DNA of 64,000 bases from Mycobacterium sp. ITM-2016-00317. GTDB lineage: Bacteria; Actinomycetota; Actinomycetes; Mycobacteriales; Mycobacteriaceae. The position numbers were made by a program, and so were the translations under genes. The DNA is taken from assembly GCF_002968295.1 (NCBI RefSeq), contig NZ_CP134399.1, forward strand, positions 3,038,001-3,102,000, given 5' to 3'. Positions 1 through 8,951 of this stretch are shown one piece after another (positions within the stretch are counted from its first letter, which is position 1; each line of letters opens with the position of its first letter). The notes under the pieces are model-generated. The model was not told the DNA's origin and made no database searches. It saw only the letters and a list, made by a program, of their open reading frames with translations.

Positions 1-583
1 TGCGGGCGCGCAGCCGCAACACGTTGTCCGTCAACGTGATTGCCGTGCCGAACCGGTTCCGGTGCCGCAGCTGGATGTTAGCTGTGAACCGTCGGCGACC
101 CGCGCCACGCCCGAGTGCGGGCGGCGGAATGCGTCCGGCGACGGACACCGTGGGTGGCCGAATCATGGCCTGGATACCCCGTTTCGCACTGCTTCGGGGC
201 GGGGCGGGCCACCCCCCGTGAACCGGGTTTTCGCACGTGAAAGCAGTCGGGACGGGCCCATGCCGGCCGCCGGGCATGACCGGGCCGGCCGGGCACGCCA
301 CAGCGCAACGGATACGACCTCGATCAAGCGTTTGCTGATTGGGCTTCCCAAAACCCGGCCGTGGGGTATTCTCCCTTCGTCAGGGATCGCGCCCGTCGGG
401 CAGCTTTGACGAATCGACACCACGCAAGCCCATCATGTGCGACGCATGTCGCCGGTGGATGCCCAGGTGGAGCCGGGTCGTCGAGGTCGGGGGGCTTGTC
501 GTTCGGTGCGGCCCGGCATGATGCCAACCGCGTGATCCCGCTTGTTGCGAGCGGGATCGTCTGCACTCTGGAAAGGGACGTTT
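1..583. other. Non-coding stretch upstream of the first PE-PPE gene
   Basis: I see no convincing gene here. The open frames lack recognisable protein words and ribosome binding sites. The only structure noted is a GTTTGCTGA element at 330-338 followed 26 bases later by GGTAT at 365-369, which recurs with identical spacing upstream of the paralogous gene at 12760. The start of the stretch may be the 3' side of a gene outside the window. Confidence 0.5.
330..369 (+). promoter_or_regulatory. Paired element GTTTGCTGA-N26-GGTAT upstream of PE-PPE gene 1
   Basis: A 9-base element (330-338) and a GGTAT pentamer (365-369) lie 219 bases before the GTG start of the downstream PE-PPE gene. The same two blocks occur with exactly the same 26-base gap at 12612-12651, before the paralogue at 12760. 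The pair may be a shared promoter or activator site, but it does not look like a textbook SigA promoter. The shared spacing is seen directly; the function is inferred. Confidence 0.35.
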
Positions 584-2974
584 GTGAATCGAGCGACGAA
601 GACGGCGCTGACGGCGGCACTGCCGTTCATGATGCTGCCGCTCACCGTTGCCGGGCCGCTCCCCACGGCAAGCGCTGCCGCCGTTGAGCTTCCCCCGGGT
701 CCGGCCACCGTTCTTCACACCGGTCCCACGCCGTGGTCGACGCCGAACAACCTCGACGGCATCCTCTGCGAGGTCGGGCGTGAGTGCCGCGAGGTCTACT
801 ACCAGTGGGTGCTGCCCTTCGGCACCTTCGAGCCCGGGCTGGCCGAAAACGTCAAGACGATGAACTTCGCACTGAACAACACCGCCGGCGACAAGGTCGC
901 CTACGGGTTCAGCGGCGGCGCGCGGGTGGTCTCGAAGTGGCTGGAGGACAACGCGGACTCCACCGCGATCTCGCCCGAGGAAATGTCGGTGGTGCTGCTG
1001 GGCAACGGCGGCCGCAAGTACGGCGGGCTCAACGGCTGGTTCTACGGCGACTCGCTGATGACCCCCACCGAGACAGAGTTCTCGATACTTGACGTCGCCC
1101 GTCAGTACGACCCGATCGCCGACTTCCCGGACAATCCATTCAATCTGCTCGCGCTGGCCAACGCGATCTCGGCGTTCGGCAACGTGCACATGAAGTACTC
1201 CGAGGCCGACCTCAACGCTCCGGGCAACTACGTCTGGAAAGAGGGCAACACCACCTACGTGTACATCCCCACCGCGCAGCTGCCGCTGCTGGCCGGGCTG
1301 CGCACCTGGGGTATGGGCGCGCTGGCCGACCAGCTGGAGGCGCCGCTGCGGGCGATCATCGACAAGGCCTACAACCGCGATTACCTGGACGACGCCGAGA
1401 TCATCGGCGCCCCCGCCAACAACGGTGCCGTCGGCACCGGTGCAGTCGGCAACGGCGCGGTCGGCAACGGTGCCGTCGGCACCGGCACGTCCGGCACGCC
1501 TGTGCAGCCCGTCGCCGCGGTCATCCCGACCGGACCCGGTGAAGCCTGCTCCGGCTACAACACCGACGGCTGTGACATCAACAAGGATCAGAACTACACC
1601 CCGATCACCGCGCCGAACCTCGACAACCCGGCGTGGCAGAACGTGCTGCCGAACCTGTTCAACGCGCTGATCAGCGTGCCGCGGGCATACCTCGACGGGC
1701 TCAACGACCTGTCGCACGCGCTCGAGGTCACCGGCAGCTGGTGGGTCTACACGCCGACCAACGTGCTGGGCTACGACCCCGCCGACCCGCCGAAGATCAC
1801 CTCGATCACCAACCTGCTCATCCCGTTCAAGCCGTTGTCGAACGCGCTCGGCGAGCACGTGTCGTGGTGGGCCAAGGCCAACCTGCCGATGGACGCCGGC
1901 TGCACCGGTACCGCGCCGCCGACCTGCAAGGACGCCAACAGCATCCTGAGCAAGATGTTCCTGGCGCCCATCTGGGACCTGATCGCCGGCTACAAGTTCC
2001 CCGAGCTGAACAATCCGGTCAGCGGCGAGGAGGGCCAGGTCGGCGAGGAGATCCCGGGCCAGACCGGCGACCCGGTCCCGTGGTCCGGCAAACCCGTTCA
2101 GCTGAACCCCTGGGATCCGGTGTACAACACGCTGAACTACCTGTTCGCACCGCCGGAGCAGAATCGCCCGAAGGCGATCACGCTGACCGAGGTGGTTCAG
2201 TCGGTGGTCCGCTTCACCAAGGCGGTGTGGCTGGACTTCAACCCGTTCGTACCGGGCAGCTTCCTGTGGAAGGGCTACCCGTACACGCTGGTGACGCCGT
2301 TCATCAAGCCGTTCGTGAAGTTCCTGTGCCCGACCTGCGACCCGGACAACCCCGGGGATCCGACGCCGTTCGGGGAAGAGCCGGAGAACGCCGGAGAGCA
2401 GGGCACCGAGGGCGCCACACTTCTGGCGTCGAACAAGACCGTCGGCGAGACCGCCGACGAGGCCGAGGATGAGGAAACCAAGGGCGACAGCGTCGTCTCC
2501 GACGCGGTGAACGACCTGCTGAAGAAGTTCAAGCTCGCTCCGCAGGACGAGACCCCGGTCGACGAGAAGGCAGGCGACGAGGTCACCGACGAGACGCCGG
2601 CCGACGAGGTCACCGACGAGACGCCCGCCGAGGAGGCCCCGGCCGACGAGACTCCGGTCACCGACGACGAGGGCAAGACCGAGACCGGCGCTCCGGGCGA
2701 GACCAAGCCCGATACCGGCGTCGACGAGGACAAGGCCGGCGACACCGACGAGGCCGACGACACCGACAAGGACGCGACCGACAAGGACGCCGAGAAGGAC
2801 GCCGACAAGAAGCAGGACAAGGCCGACAAGTCCGAGGACTCCGAGAAGCCGGCCACGGGCGGCAAGCACCGCAAGGCCGACAAGGAGACCGAAGGCTCGG
2901 ACGGCAAGTCCGACAGCGGTGCGAAGAAGGAGAGCGCGGGCGCGAGCAGCGGCGGCGCTGACTCCGGCGAATAG
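584..2974 (+). CDS. Secreted PE-PPE-domain serine hydrolase with long acidic tail (796 aa)
   Basis: This is an exported alpha/beta-hydrolase of the PE-PPE domain family (PF08237), without an N-terminal PE or PPE domain. A signal peptide spans about residues 1-32 and ends near TASAA. The GFSGG nucleophile elbow (Ser110), a conserved LLGNGGRKYGG block and the ADFPDNPFNLLALANA block follow. A Gly-Ala-Val linker (NGAVGTGAVGNGAVG, about 281-300) leads to a second, unrecognised region of about 300 residues, then a Glu/Asp/Lys/Thr-rich disordered tail of about 170 residues with DEVTDETPA repeats. The GTG start at 584 is chosen over the upstream TTG at 542 because the signal peptide begins there, a GAAAGGGAC ribosome site precedes it, and the paralogue at 12760 starts with the same MNRATK. 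Family members are esterases or lipases; the substrate here is unknown. It is nearly twice as long as its three relatives in this window. Confidence 0.85.
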   Translation: MNRATKTALTAALPFMMLPLTVAGPLPTASAAAVELPPGPATVLHTGPTPWSTPNNLDGILCEVGRECREVYYQWVLPFGTFEPGLAENVKTMNFALNNTAGDKVAYGFSGGARVVSKWLEDNADSTAISPEEMSVVLLGNGGRKYGGLNGWFYGDSLMTPTETEFSILDVARQYDPIADFPDNPFNLLALANAISAFGNVHMKYSEADLNAPGNYVWKEGNTTYVYIPTAQLPLLAGLRTWGMGALADQLEAPLRAIIDKAYNRDYLDDAEIIGAPANNGAVGTGAVGNGAVGNGAVGTGTSGTPVQPVAAVIPTGPGEACSGYNTDGCDINKDQNYTPITAPNLDNPAWQNVLPNLFNALISVPRAYLDGLNDLSHALEVTGSWWVYTPTNVLGYDPADPPKITSITNLLIPFKPLSNALGEHVSWWAKANLPMDAGCTGTAPPTCKDANSILSKMFLAPIWDLIAGYKFPELNNPVSGEEGQVGEEIPGQTGDPVPWSGKPVQLNPWDPVYNTLNYLFAPPEQNRPKAITLTEVVQSVVRFTKAVWLDFNPFVPGSFLWKGYPYTLVTPFIKPFVKFLCPTCDPDNPGDPTPFGEEPENAGEQGTEGATLLASNKTVGETADEAEDEETKGDSVVSDAVNDLLKKFKLAPQDETPVDEKAGDEVTDETPADEVTDETPAEEAPADETPVTDDEGKTETGAPGETKPDTGVDEDKAGDTDEADDTDKDATDKDAEKDADKKQDKADKSEDSEKPATGGKHRKADKETEGSDGKSDSGAKKESAGASSGGADSGE
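1421..1497 (+). repeat. Gly-Ala-Val codon repeat in PE-PPE gene 1 linker
   Basis: A run of near-identical 12-base units encodes GAVG-TGAVG-NGAVG-NGAVG-TG. It separates the hydrolase domain from the second half of the protein. It is a tandem repeat of the kind that can vary in copy number between strains. Confidence 0.7.
2576..2629 (+). repeat. Two tandem 27-base repeats in the acidic tail
   Basis: Bases 2576-2602 and 2603-2629 are direct copies differing by one base. Each encodes DEVTDETPA. They sit within a degenerate D-E-T-P-rich tail and suggest growth of the tail by tandem duplication. Confidence 0.75.
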
Positions 2975-3008
2975 GAAAGCCCGGACTATTGACCGTAATA
3001 TCGCCGGG

Positions 3009-4493
3009 GTGAGTACGGAGCAGCTCGATGCCGTCATCGTCGGAGCAGGGTTCGGTGGGATGGGTGCGGCGATCCAGCTCAACCAGCTGGGTTACCGCAA
3101 CATCGCAATCCTCGACCGCGAAGACGACTTAGGTGGGACGTGGCACGTCAACCGTTATCCAGGCCTGACGGTTGACGTCCCGTCCACCACCTACTCGTAC
3201 TGGTTCGAGCCGAACCCGTACTGGTCTCGGCTGTACGCGCCGGGCTCGGAACTCAAGACCTACGCCGAGCACGTCGCCCACAAGTACGACCTGCGGCGGT
3301 ATATGCGGTTCAACACCGTGGTCGAGGGCGCCCGGTGGGACGAGGACTCCCAGCAGTGGGCGATCTCACTGGCAGGCGGTCAGACGCTGCAGTCGCAGTT
3401 CCTGGTGCTGGCAACGGGTTACCTGTGCCAGCCGAAGAAGCCGGACATCCCCGGCATCGACACGTTCGCCGGGACGGTGCTGCACGCGCAGGAATGGGAC
3501 GACGACTATTCGCTGCGAGGTAAACGGGCCGCGATCATCGGTACCGGTTCCACCGGTGTGCAGCTCATCCCGAAGCTCGCCGAGGACGTCTCCGAGCTGA
3601 CGGTCTACCAGCGCACCCCGATCTGGGTGATGCCGAAGTTCGACCTGTCGTTCGGTCCGAGGACGCAACGGCTTTTTGCGAAATTCCCTGTCACACAACG
3701 CTTCGTGCGGCTGTCCAGCGACATGTTCATGGATGTCATGACCACGCTGGCGATGTGGAAGTTCCGTCAGCTGCGGCCGATCAACACCGCGGCAGCCAAG
3801 ATCGGGACACTGCACCGATTCCTGGCCATCCGCGACAAGGAACTGCGCCGCAAGCTGACACCGGACTACGACTTCGGCTGCAAGCGGCCCACGCTGTCCA
3901 ACGTCTACTACCGAACCTTCACCAAGCCGCACGTGCAGTTGGACACCGGCGGCATCGAACGGATCGAACCCGACGGCATCGTCGGCAGGGACGGCACCAA
4001 GCGCGTCATCGACACGCTGGTGCTGGCCACCGGATTCGACGTGTGGGAGTCGAACCTGCCCGCCATCGAGGTGATCGGCCGGGAAGGCCGTGATCTCGGA
4101 AAGTGGTGGCGGGAGAACCGTTTCCAGGCCTACGAGGGCATGACGGTGCCGATGTTCCCGAACCTGGTGACCCAGGCCAGCCCGTACGCGTGGGTGGGGA
4201 TGTCGTGGTTCGACACCGTCGAGTACCAGATGCGCCACATGAAGCGGCTGTTCGGCGAATTGCAGCGCCGGGGCGGACGCACTTTCGAGGTCACCGACGA
4301 GGCCAACGACAGGTTCCTCGAGCGGATGCTGACCCTGCTCGACGACTCGGTGTTCCGGCTGGGTGACTGCGCGAGCTCACGCTCCTACTGGTTCAACAGT
4401 TCCGGCGAGGCGCCACTGTTCCGGCCGACGTCCATCCGTCAGGCGGTCAAGGAGCAGGAGAGATTCCCGCTCAGCGACTACGAGATAGCCTGA
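3009..4493 (+). CDS. Flavin-containing (Baeyer-Villiger type) monooxygenase, 494 aa
   Basis: This is a cytosolic FAD/NADPH monooxygenase of the group that includes mycobacterial Rv0892, MymA and EthA. Visible motifs are the N-terminal FAD-binding GAGFGG, the family fingerprint FAGTVLHAQEWDDD (FxGxxxHxxxW[P/D]), the NADPH-binding GTGSTG and a late LATGFD. The GTG at 3009 (MSTEQLDAVIVGAG) is preferred over upstream ATG candidates because it puts the Rossmann glycine motif at the usual distance from the N terminus. It begins 34 bases after the PE-PPE gene and is followed 36 bases later by a P450, so the three may be one transcript. Such enzymes insert oxygen into ketones or oxidise heteroatoms; the substrate is unknown. 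A close paralogue lies at 8952-10430. Confidence 0.85.
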   Translation: MSTEQLDAVIVGAGFGGMGAAIQLNQLGYRNIAILDREDDLGGTWHVNRYPGLTVDVPSTTYSYWFEPNPYWSRLYAPGSELKTYAEHVAHKYDLRRYMRFNTVVEGARWDEDSQQWAISLAGGQTLQSQFLVLATGYLCQPKKPDIPGIDTFAGTVLHAQEWDDDYSLRGKRAAIIGTGSTGVQLIPKLAEDVSELTVYQRTPIWVMPKFDLSFGPRTQRLFAKFPVTQRFVRLSSDMFMDVMTTLAMWKFRQLRPINTAAAKIGTLHRFLAIRDKELRRKLTPDYDFGCKRPTLSNVYYRTFTKPHVQLDTGGIERIEPDGIVGRDGTKRVIDTLVLATGFDVWESNLPAIEVIGREGRDLGKWWRENRFQAYEGMTVPMFPNLVTQASPYAWVGMSWFDTVEYQMRHMKRLFGELQRRGGRTFEVTDEANDRFLERMLTLLDDSVFRLGDCASSRSYWFNSSGEAPLFRPTSIRQAVKEQERFPLSDYEIA

Positions 4494-4529
4494 TAGTTCA
4501 CTAGCTCACCAGAAGTAAGGGGTGACGAC

Positions 4530-5894
4530 ATGGCAACGGCCACCACCGATCCAGTGCGGCTCCCGCCGGGGCCGAGGATCCCGAAGCTCATCCAGGGCGC
4601 TGTCGTCCTGACGCAGCGCTACGGGTCGATCGCCGCGCTGGGCCGCAAGTACGGCCCGACGTTCACGCTGAACATCCCGGTGTTCGGCGAGACCGTGGTG
4701 ATCAGCGACCCCGTGCTGGTCAAGGATCTGTTCAGCACCCACCGCGATCTGGTGGGCCGGCCGCAGAACAACCTGGGCGGCGACGTACTCGGGCCCGGGT
4801 CGATCTTCAACCTCGAGGGCGACGAGCTTCAGGCCCGCCGCAAGCTGCTGCTGCCGCCGTTCAACGGCAAGAGCATGCGGGGCTACGCGAGCATCACCGA
4901 GGAGGAGGCCGTCCGCGAGATCCGGACCTGGCCCGAGGGCGTGGAGTTCGAGACCCTCGAACCGATGATGCGCATCACCCTGAACACCATTCTGCGGGCC
5001 GTGTTCGGCGCCGAGGGCGCGCAGCTCGACGAACTGCGCGAGCTGATGCCCAAGGCGGTGGAGTTCGGTTCCAAGATCGCGCTGATGCCGTCGATCGTGC
5101 GGCGCGACTTCGGCCCGTGGAGCCCGGGCGGCAAGTTCGCCGCGTACCGCAAACGGATGGACGAGCTGCTCAATTCGCTGCTCGACGACGCGCGCAACGA
5201 TCCGGACTTCACCGAGCGCAACGACGTGCTGTCGCTGCTGCTGCAGGCCCGCTATGACGACGGCTCGCCGATGCCGGACTCCTACATCCTCGACGAGTTG
5301 CTGACGATGCTGGTGGCCGGGCATGAGACCACCTCGACGCAGCTGGCGTGGACCGTCGAGCGGATCCGCCGCCACCCCGAGCTGCTGGTCCGTCTCACCG
5401 AGGAGGTCGACGCCGGCGGCAACGAACTGCTGCTCGCGACGATCGCCGAGTCGCAACGCACCCGGCCCGTGCTGACCGCCGCGCTGCGGCGCGCCCGGAC
5501 TCGGATTCAGCTGGGGGAGTGGGTGATTCCCGAAGGAGCCACGATCATGGCCAGCACCCAGCTGGCGATGGCCGCCGAGTCGAGTTTCCCGGACGCCGAG
5601 ACGTTCGATCCCGACCGCTTTCTCGGCAAGGCGCCGAACCCGTTCGCGTGGATCCCGTTCGGTGGCGGCATGATGCGGTGCATCGGCGCGTCGTTCGCGA
5701 CGATGGAGATGGAAGTGACGCTGCGCGCGATGCTGCGTGAGTTCACGATCGAACCCACCACCGAGCCCGACGAGAAGCCGCACAGCCGCGGCGTCACCGT
5801 CACGCCCGCCCGCAACGGCCGCCTCGTCGTGCACCGGCGCCGCGACGCCGCCCCACGCGATGCCGACTCGCTGTCGGTCGCCGAGAACACCTAG
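4530..5894 (+). CDS. Cytochrome P450, CYP138-like, 454 aa
   Basis: This haem monooxygenase shows the I-helix motif AGHETTS (263-269), the K-helix ESQR (ExxR, 307-310) and the haem loop FGGGMMRCIGA with Cys384. The sequence around RLPPGPRIPKL, PPFNGKSM and SPFAWIPFGGG-like segments resembles M. tuberculosis CYP138 from memory. The ATG is preceded by AGTAAGGGGTGA, a good ribosome site. It follows the flavin monooxygenase closely, which suggests a shared substrate pathway (inference). Its TAG stop lies in the palindrome CTAG at 5891-5894, which also supplies the stop of the convergent methyltransferase gene. It needs ferredoxin partners that are not encoded here. Confidence 0.88.
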   Translation: MATATTDPVRLPPGPRIPKLIQGAVVLTQRYGSIAALGRKYGPTFTLNIPVFGETVVISDPVLVKDLFSTHRDLVGRPQNNLGGDVLGPGSIFNLEGDELQARRKLLLPPFNGKSMRGYASITEEEAVREIRTWPEGVEFETLEPMMRITLNTILRAVFGAEGAQLDELRELMPKAVEFGSKIALMPSIVRRDFGPWSPGGKFAAYRKRMDELLNSLLDDARNDPDFTERNDVLSLLLQARYDDGSPMPDSYILDELLTMLVAGHETTSTQLAWTVERIRRHPELLVRLTEEVDAGGNELLLATIAESQRTRPVLTAALRRARTRIQLGEWVIPEGATIMASTQLAMAAESSFPDAETFDPDRFLGKAPNPFAWIPFGGGMMRCIGASFATMEMEVTLRAMLREFTIEPTTEPDEKPHSRGVTVTPARNGRLVVHRRRDAAPRDADSLSVAENT

Positions 5895-6718
5895 AAGCGG
5901 TACTGCAGGATTCGCGCCTTGCGCGCGATCGCCGGGATCCGGTGCGACAACCGGCCGGCCAGGCGTAGACCGGCGGGAAACTGCGCGGACTCGGGGCGCT
6001 GCATGACGCTGGCCTCCTCCAGCAGCGTCAGGCGCGGGTTCCATGCTTCGGGGCGCCGGGCGTCCTTGAACCCGGCGAAGTTCCACTGGCTGTGCGGCGA
6101 GTTCGTCTTGCCCGCGGTGCTCACCTTGCCCACCAGGCGGTTGAGCTTGCTGACCGGGCCGTAGTCGTTGAAAGCGATGACGCCGGAACCGAAATGCTCG
6201 GTGACCCGGCGCAGGACGGCGATCACGTCCGTCTCGTCGAGGAACGCGACGAGTCCGTCGGCGAAGACCAGCGTCGGCCGGTCACCCGGTATCGAGTCGG
6301 TCCAGTGCGGTTCGAGCACCGAGGCCGGCACGGCATGGTCCCGCTCGTGGCCGGGCAGAAGGGCTTCGCGCATCGCGATGACGGCAGGCAGATCGACGCT
6401 GTACCAGTCGGCGGTGGACGGCGGATCGACGCGCAGCACCGCGCTGCTGAAGCCCGCGCCGAGGTCGACGATGACGGCGTCGGGATGGTCGCCGATGAAG
6501 CGCGTGATGCGTTCGTCGAGCATCTTGGCCCGCAGCGCCACCAGCGGCACCACGCTGGGGGTCGCGGCCAGAGTGGTGAAGTCGTAGTCGATTTCGTCGA
6601 CGGTCAGCTCGGCCTGGCGGTCACCGAGGATCGGGCGGGACGCCCGGCTGTCGAGGGCCCGGCAGTACTCGGTGAGCAGTGCGGTCTGTTCGATGGGGGT
6701 GAGGCCGCTGACATCCAT
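5891..6718 (-). CDS. Class I SAM-dependent methyltransferase (PF04072 leucine carboxyl methyltransferase family), 275 aa
   Basis: The SAM-binding motif VIVDLGAGFSS and the YSVDLP and VFADGLVAFL blocks mark this as an LCM-type O-methyltransferase, a family much expanded in mycobacteria. The start at 6718 (MDVSGLT) is chosen on homology; an in-frame ATG 6 codons upstream (MCLAGG) is an alternative. It converges on the P450 and shares the 4-base CTAG stop with it. The neighbouring monooxygenase and P450 recall the Rv0892/Rv0893c pairing in M. tuberculosis (from memory), so it may methylate an oxidised product of the same pathway. That role is inference. Confidence 0.8.
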   Translation of the reverse strand: MDVSGLTPIEQTALLTEYCRALDSRASRPILGDRQAELTVDEIDYDFTTLAATPSVVPLVALRAKMLDERITRFIGDHPDAVIVDLGAGFSSAVLRVDPPSTADWYSVDLPAVIAMREALLPGHERDHAVPASVLEPHWTDSIPGDRPTLVFADGLVAFLDETDVIAVLRRVTEHFGSGVIAFNDYGPVSKLNRLVGKVSTAGKTNSPHSQWNFAGFKDARRPEAWNPRLTLLEEASVMQRPESAQFPAGLRLAGRLSHRIPAIARKARILQYRF

Positions 6719-6758
6719 CCCGCCAGCCAAGCACATCCACCCCGCAGGCAACCGGCGA

Positions 6759-8012
6759 CTACTCGTCGCCGCTCGCCTCGGCCGGCGATGACGGACCGTC
6801 GGAGCTGTCATCGGCACCGGACTCCTTCTCGGCGGCCTCCGCCTCCTGCTGCGCGGCCTCCGCCTCCTGCTCCGCGGCCTCGGCCACCTGCTCGGCCACC
6901 TCGTCGAAGGCGTCGTCGGATCCCGCTTCCGACTCCTCGAGATCCTCGGCGAGCTCTTCCTCGGAGTCCTCGGCGAGGTCTCCGCCGACGTCTGGGGCTG
7001 TGTCTTCCCCGGGAAGCTCGGTGAGACCCTCCCCGGCGGTGTCGTCGTCGCTGGATACGAACTGGACCGCCTGCGCGGCTTCCGTCGCGTCACCGTCGTC
7101 CTCGGGCGCCGGATCAGTCGACGGCGCTTCAGGTTCGGGCGTCGCCCGGGAGTCCGGCTCGGGCTCGGGTTCCGGAGCCGGCGCGGCAGGCAGCCCGGGC
7201 TTGGCGGGCAGGTAGGACCGGTCGTAGCCGGCCTCGATCATCTCGCGGAGAGGGCCGTCGAGTGCTTTGGCGAGTCCGGCCAGACCAATCCAGCGCAACG
7301 GCTCGAGCAGCGGGAGTTTGTCGTTCGGCACGAAGACGTAGGTCGTCTTACCCTCGGTCCACACGTAATTGGCCGGATCGTAGAGATCGAGTTCTTCGTA
7401 GTCGGTGTGGGTGACCGCGAAGCCGGCGAAGACGTTGAGCAGCGCGAGCAGGTTCAGCGGATTGTCGGGGAAGTCGGAGGCCATGTCGTACTGACGGGCC
7501 ACGTCGAGCACCGCGTAGTCACTGTCCGGCACCGTCTGACCCCACCCGACGTGGGCTCCGCCGTATTTGCGGCCCGGATTGCCGATCAGGACGAAACTCA
7601 GGTTCTCCGGACTGGGGGCGCCCTCGGTGCCGGCGTACTTCGCCAACCAGTCCGCCGCCACCCGGGCGCCCTGGCTGTATCCGTACACGATCTGGTTCGG
7701 TTGCGCGGGGTCCGGAAGAGGTTGCCGCAGCGCCTTGTCGAGCAGGTCCATCCCTTGTGACCGGAGCAGGTACGGGTACGGCACGGACGAGCACTGGCGC
7801 TGGGCGGCACACACCTCGCCCTGAAGGTCGTCGTCGTTGCCGCCCGGCAGCAGGCTCAGGGTCAATACCCTGGCTTTCTCAGGAAGGTAGGAGAATTCGG
7901 CGACAGCGGGCGTCGCCGATCCCACAGCGGGGAACACCATGAGCGGCGTGGCCGCGGCGGCCATGGCCGCGATCCACTTGGTGCGCCGATTGTTCTTCGT
8001 CCCTGCAGCCAT
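6759..8012 (-). CDS. Secreted PE-PPE-domain serine hydrolase with acidic tail, 417 aa
   Basis: An N-terminal signal segment (about residues 10-38, hydrophobic core IAAMAAAATPLMVFPAV) is followed by a PE-PPE hydrolase domain with GYSQG (Ser113), LIGNPGRKYGG and SDFPDNPLNLLALLN. From about residue 280 the protein becomes a Pro/Glu/Asp-rich tail ending in an Ala-Glu-Gln heptad-like stretch (EAAEQEAEAAQQEAEAAE) that could form a coiled coil. The ATG at 8012 was chosen because the signal peptide starts there and a GGGGCGAGAAG ribosome site precedes it; an upstream start at 8057 is possible. It lies just upstream of the methyltransferase gene on the same strand. Confidence 0.82.
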   Translation of the reverse strand: MAAGTKNNRRTKWIAAMAAAATPLMVFPAVGSATPAVAEFSYLPEKARVLTLSLLPGGNDDDLQGEVCAAQRQCSSVPYPYLLRSQGMDLLDKALRQPLPDPAQPNQIVYGYSQGARVAADWLAKYAGTEGAPSPENLSFVLIGNPGRKYGGAHVGWGQTVPDSDYAVLDVARQYDMASDFPDNPLNLLALLNVFAGFAVTHTDYEELDLYDPANYVWTEGKTTYVFVPNDKLPLLEPLRWIGLAGLAKALDGPLREMIEAGYDRSYLPAKPGLPAAPAPEPEPEPDSRATPEPEAPSTDPAPEDDGDATEAAQAVQFVSSDDDTAGEGLTELPGEDTAPDVGGDLAEDSEEELAEDLEESEAGSDDAFDEVAEQVAEAAEQEAEAAQQEAEAAEKESGADDSSDGPSSPAEASGDE

Positions 8013-8227
8013 GCTTCTCGCCCCCCAGCGGTTCATGTCGCGCACGTTTGCTGACACCAGCTCAGCGTACGCGCCTCACGGCGTGGTCACGCGCACTTTC
8101 GCGGGCGCGTTCTCATATTGCGCTGCCACTTCGTAATGGTGCAGACCGGCCGTTCGGTCGGGCAGGGGTAACCCGCACTCGCAGGTGTCAAACCGGAACT
8201 TCGTTTGCTGGATAGCGGGGCCGCCGG

Positions 8228-8893
8228 CTACCGGACGCGGCCTGCGACGAAGTTGGCCGCCTCCTCCACCATGCCGTTGTCGGCGTAGGCGAAGTGGGCG
8301 GGCAGGTTGAAGCCGGGCGAGCAGAACGGATCGTCGAGCGCACACAGATCGATCGATTTCGGCCCGTAGGTGCCGCTCATCTGAGGCAGGGGACCGCCAC
8401 CTCGGATGTCGCGCAAGGGGTTTCCGAAGACCGCGACGGCGGCCACATGGTCGGCGACCCGTGCCGGCATCGGGGTGGGGGTGAACCGGCCCAGCGGGCG
8501 TGGATCGACGGTGATCAGGTCGATGACGCCGGCGCCCTGCGACATGCCGCCCAGGACCAGCTTGGTGTCCGGGCAGTTGTCGGCCATCCACTGCACCCGT
8601 CCCGACGCGTCGGCCGCGCCCATCGGCGCCGACTTGTCGAAGTCGAAGCCGGCGGGGTAGTTCACCGCGTAGGTGCCCACCGACTGGTCACCGACCTTGG
8701 TCCGCAGCGCGTTGACGAACGCATCGCCCACCCAACCGAGGCCGGGATCCGCGCCGGTCCCGCGCGCGAAGATCACCTCGATGTCCGGACACGGATCCGC
8801 CGAGGCGGTCGGCGCCGCGACCCCTGTCTGCCATAGGGCGGCCGAAACCGCGACTGCCGCACCGACACTGCCCAGAACACGCCTCGCCTGCAT
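8228..8893 (-). CDS. Secreted cutinase-family serine esterase, 221 aa
   Basis: A signal peptide (1 to about 32) is followed by a compact cutinase fold. The nucleophile motif is GMSQG (Ser118). The likely triad partners are Asp187 or Asp188 in CALDDPFC and His200 in LPAHFAY. Cysteines at about 35, 107, 184 and 191 match the two disulfides typical of the family. Mycobacterial Culp proteins hydrolyse lipid esters at the cell surface, and some are phospholipases; the substrate here is unknown. It lies between a flavin monooxygenase and a PE-PPE hydrolase, all on the minus strand, with gaps of about 60 and 215 bases. Confidence 0.9.
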   Translation of the reverse strand: MQARRVLGSVGAAVAVSAALWQTGVAAPTASADPCPDIEVIFARGTGADPGLGWVGDAFVNALRTKVGDQSVGTYAVNYPAGFDFDKSAPMGAADASGRVQWMADNCPDTKLVLGGMSQGAGVIDLITVDPRPLGRFTPTPMPARVADHVAAVAVFGNPLRDIRGGGPLPQMSGTYGPKSIDLCALDDPFCSPGFNLPAHFAYADNGMVEEAANFVAGRVR

Positions 8894-8951
8894 GTATCCA
8901 TGCTGTCATACCGCAGGGAATGCACTGGTCAGACGGTGGCGACCAGTGTGT

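Noticed and set aside
380..3082. 900-codon open frame on the minus strand across the first PE-PPE gene
   Set aside because: It is antisense to a clear secreted hydrolase, has low-complexity Val/Gly/Leu/Arg composition typical of GC-rich shadow frames, and no ribosome site.
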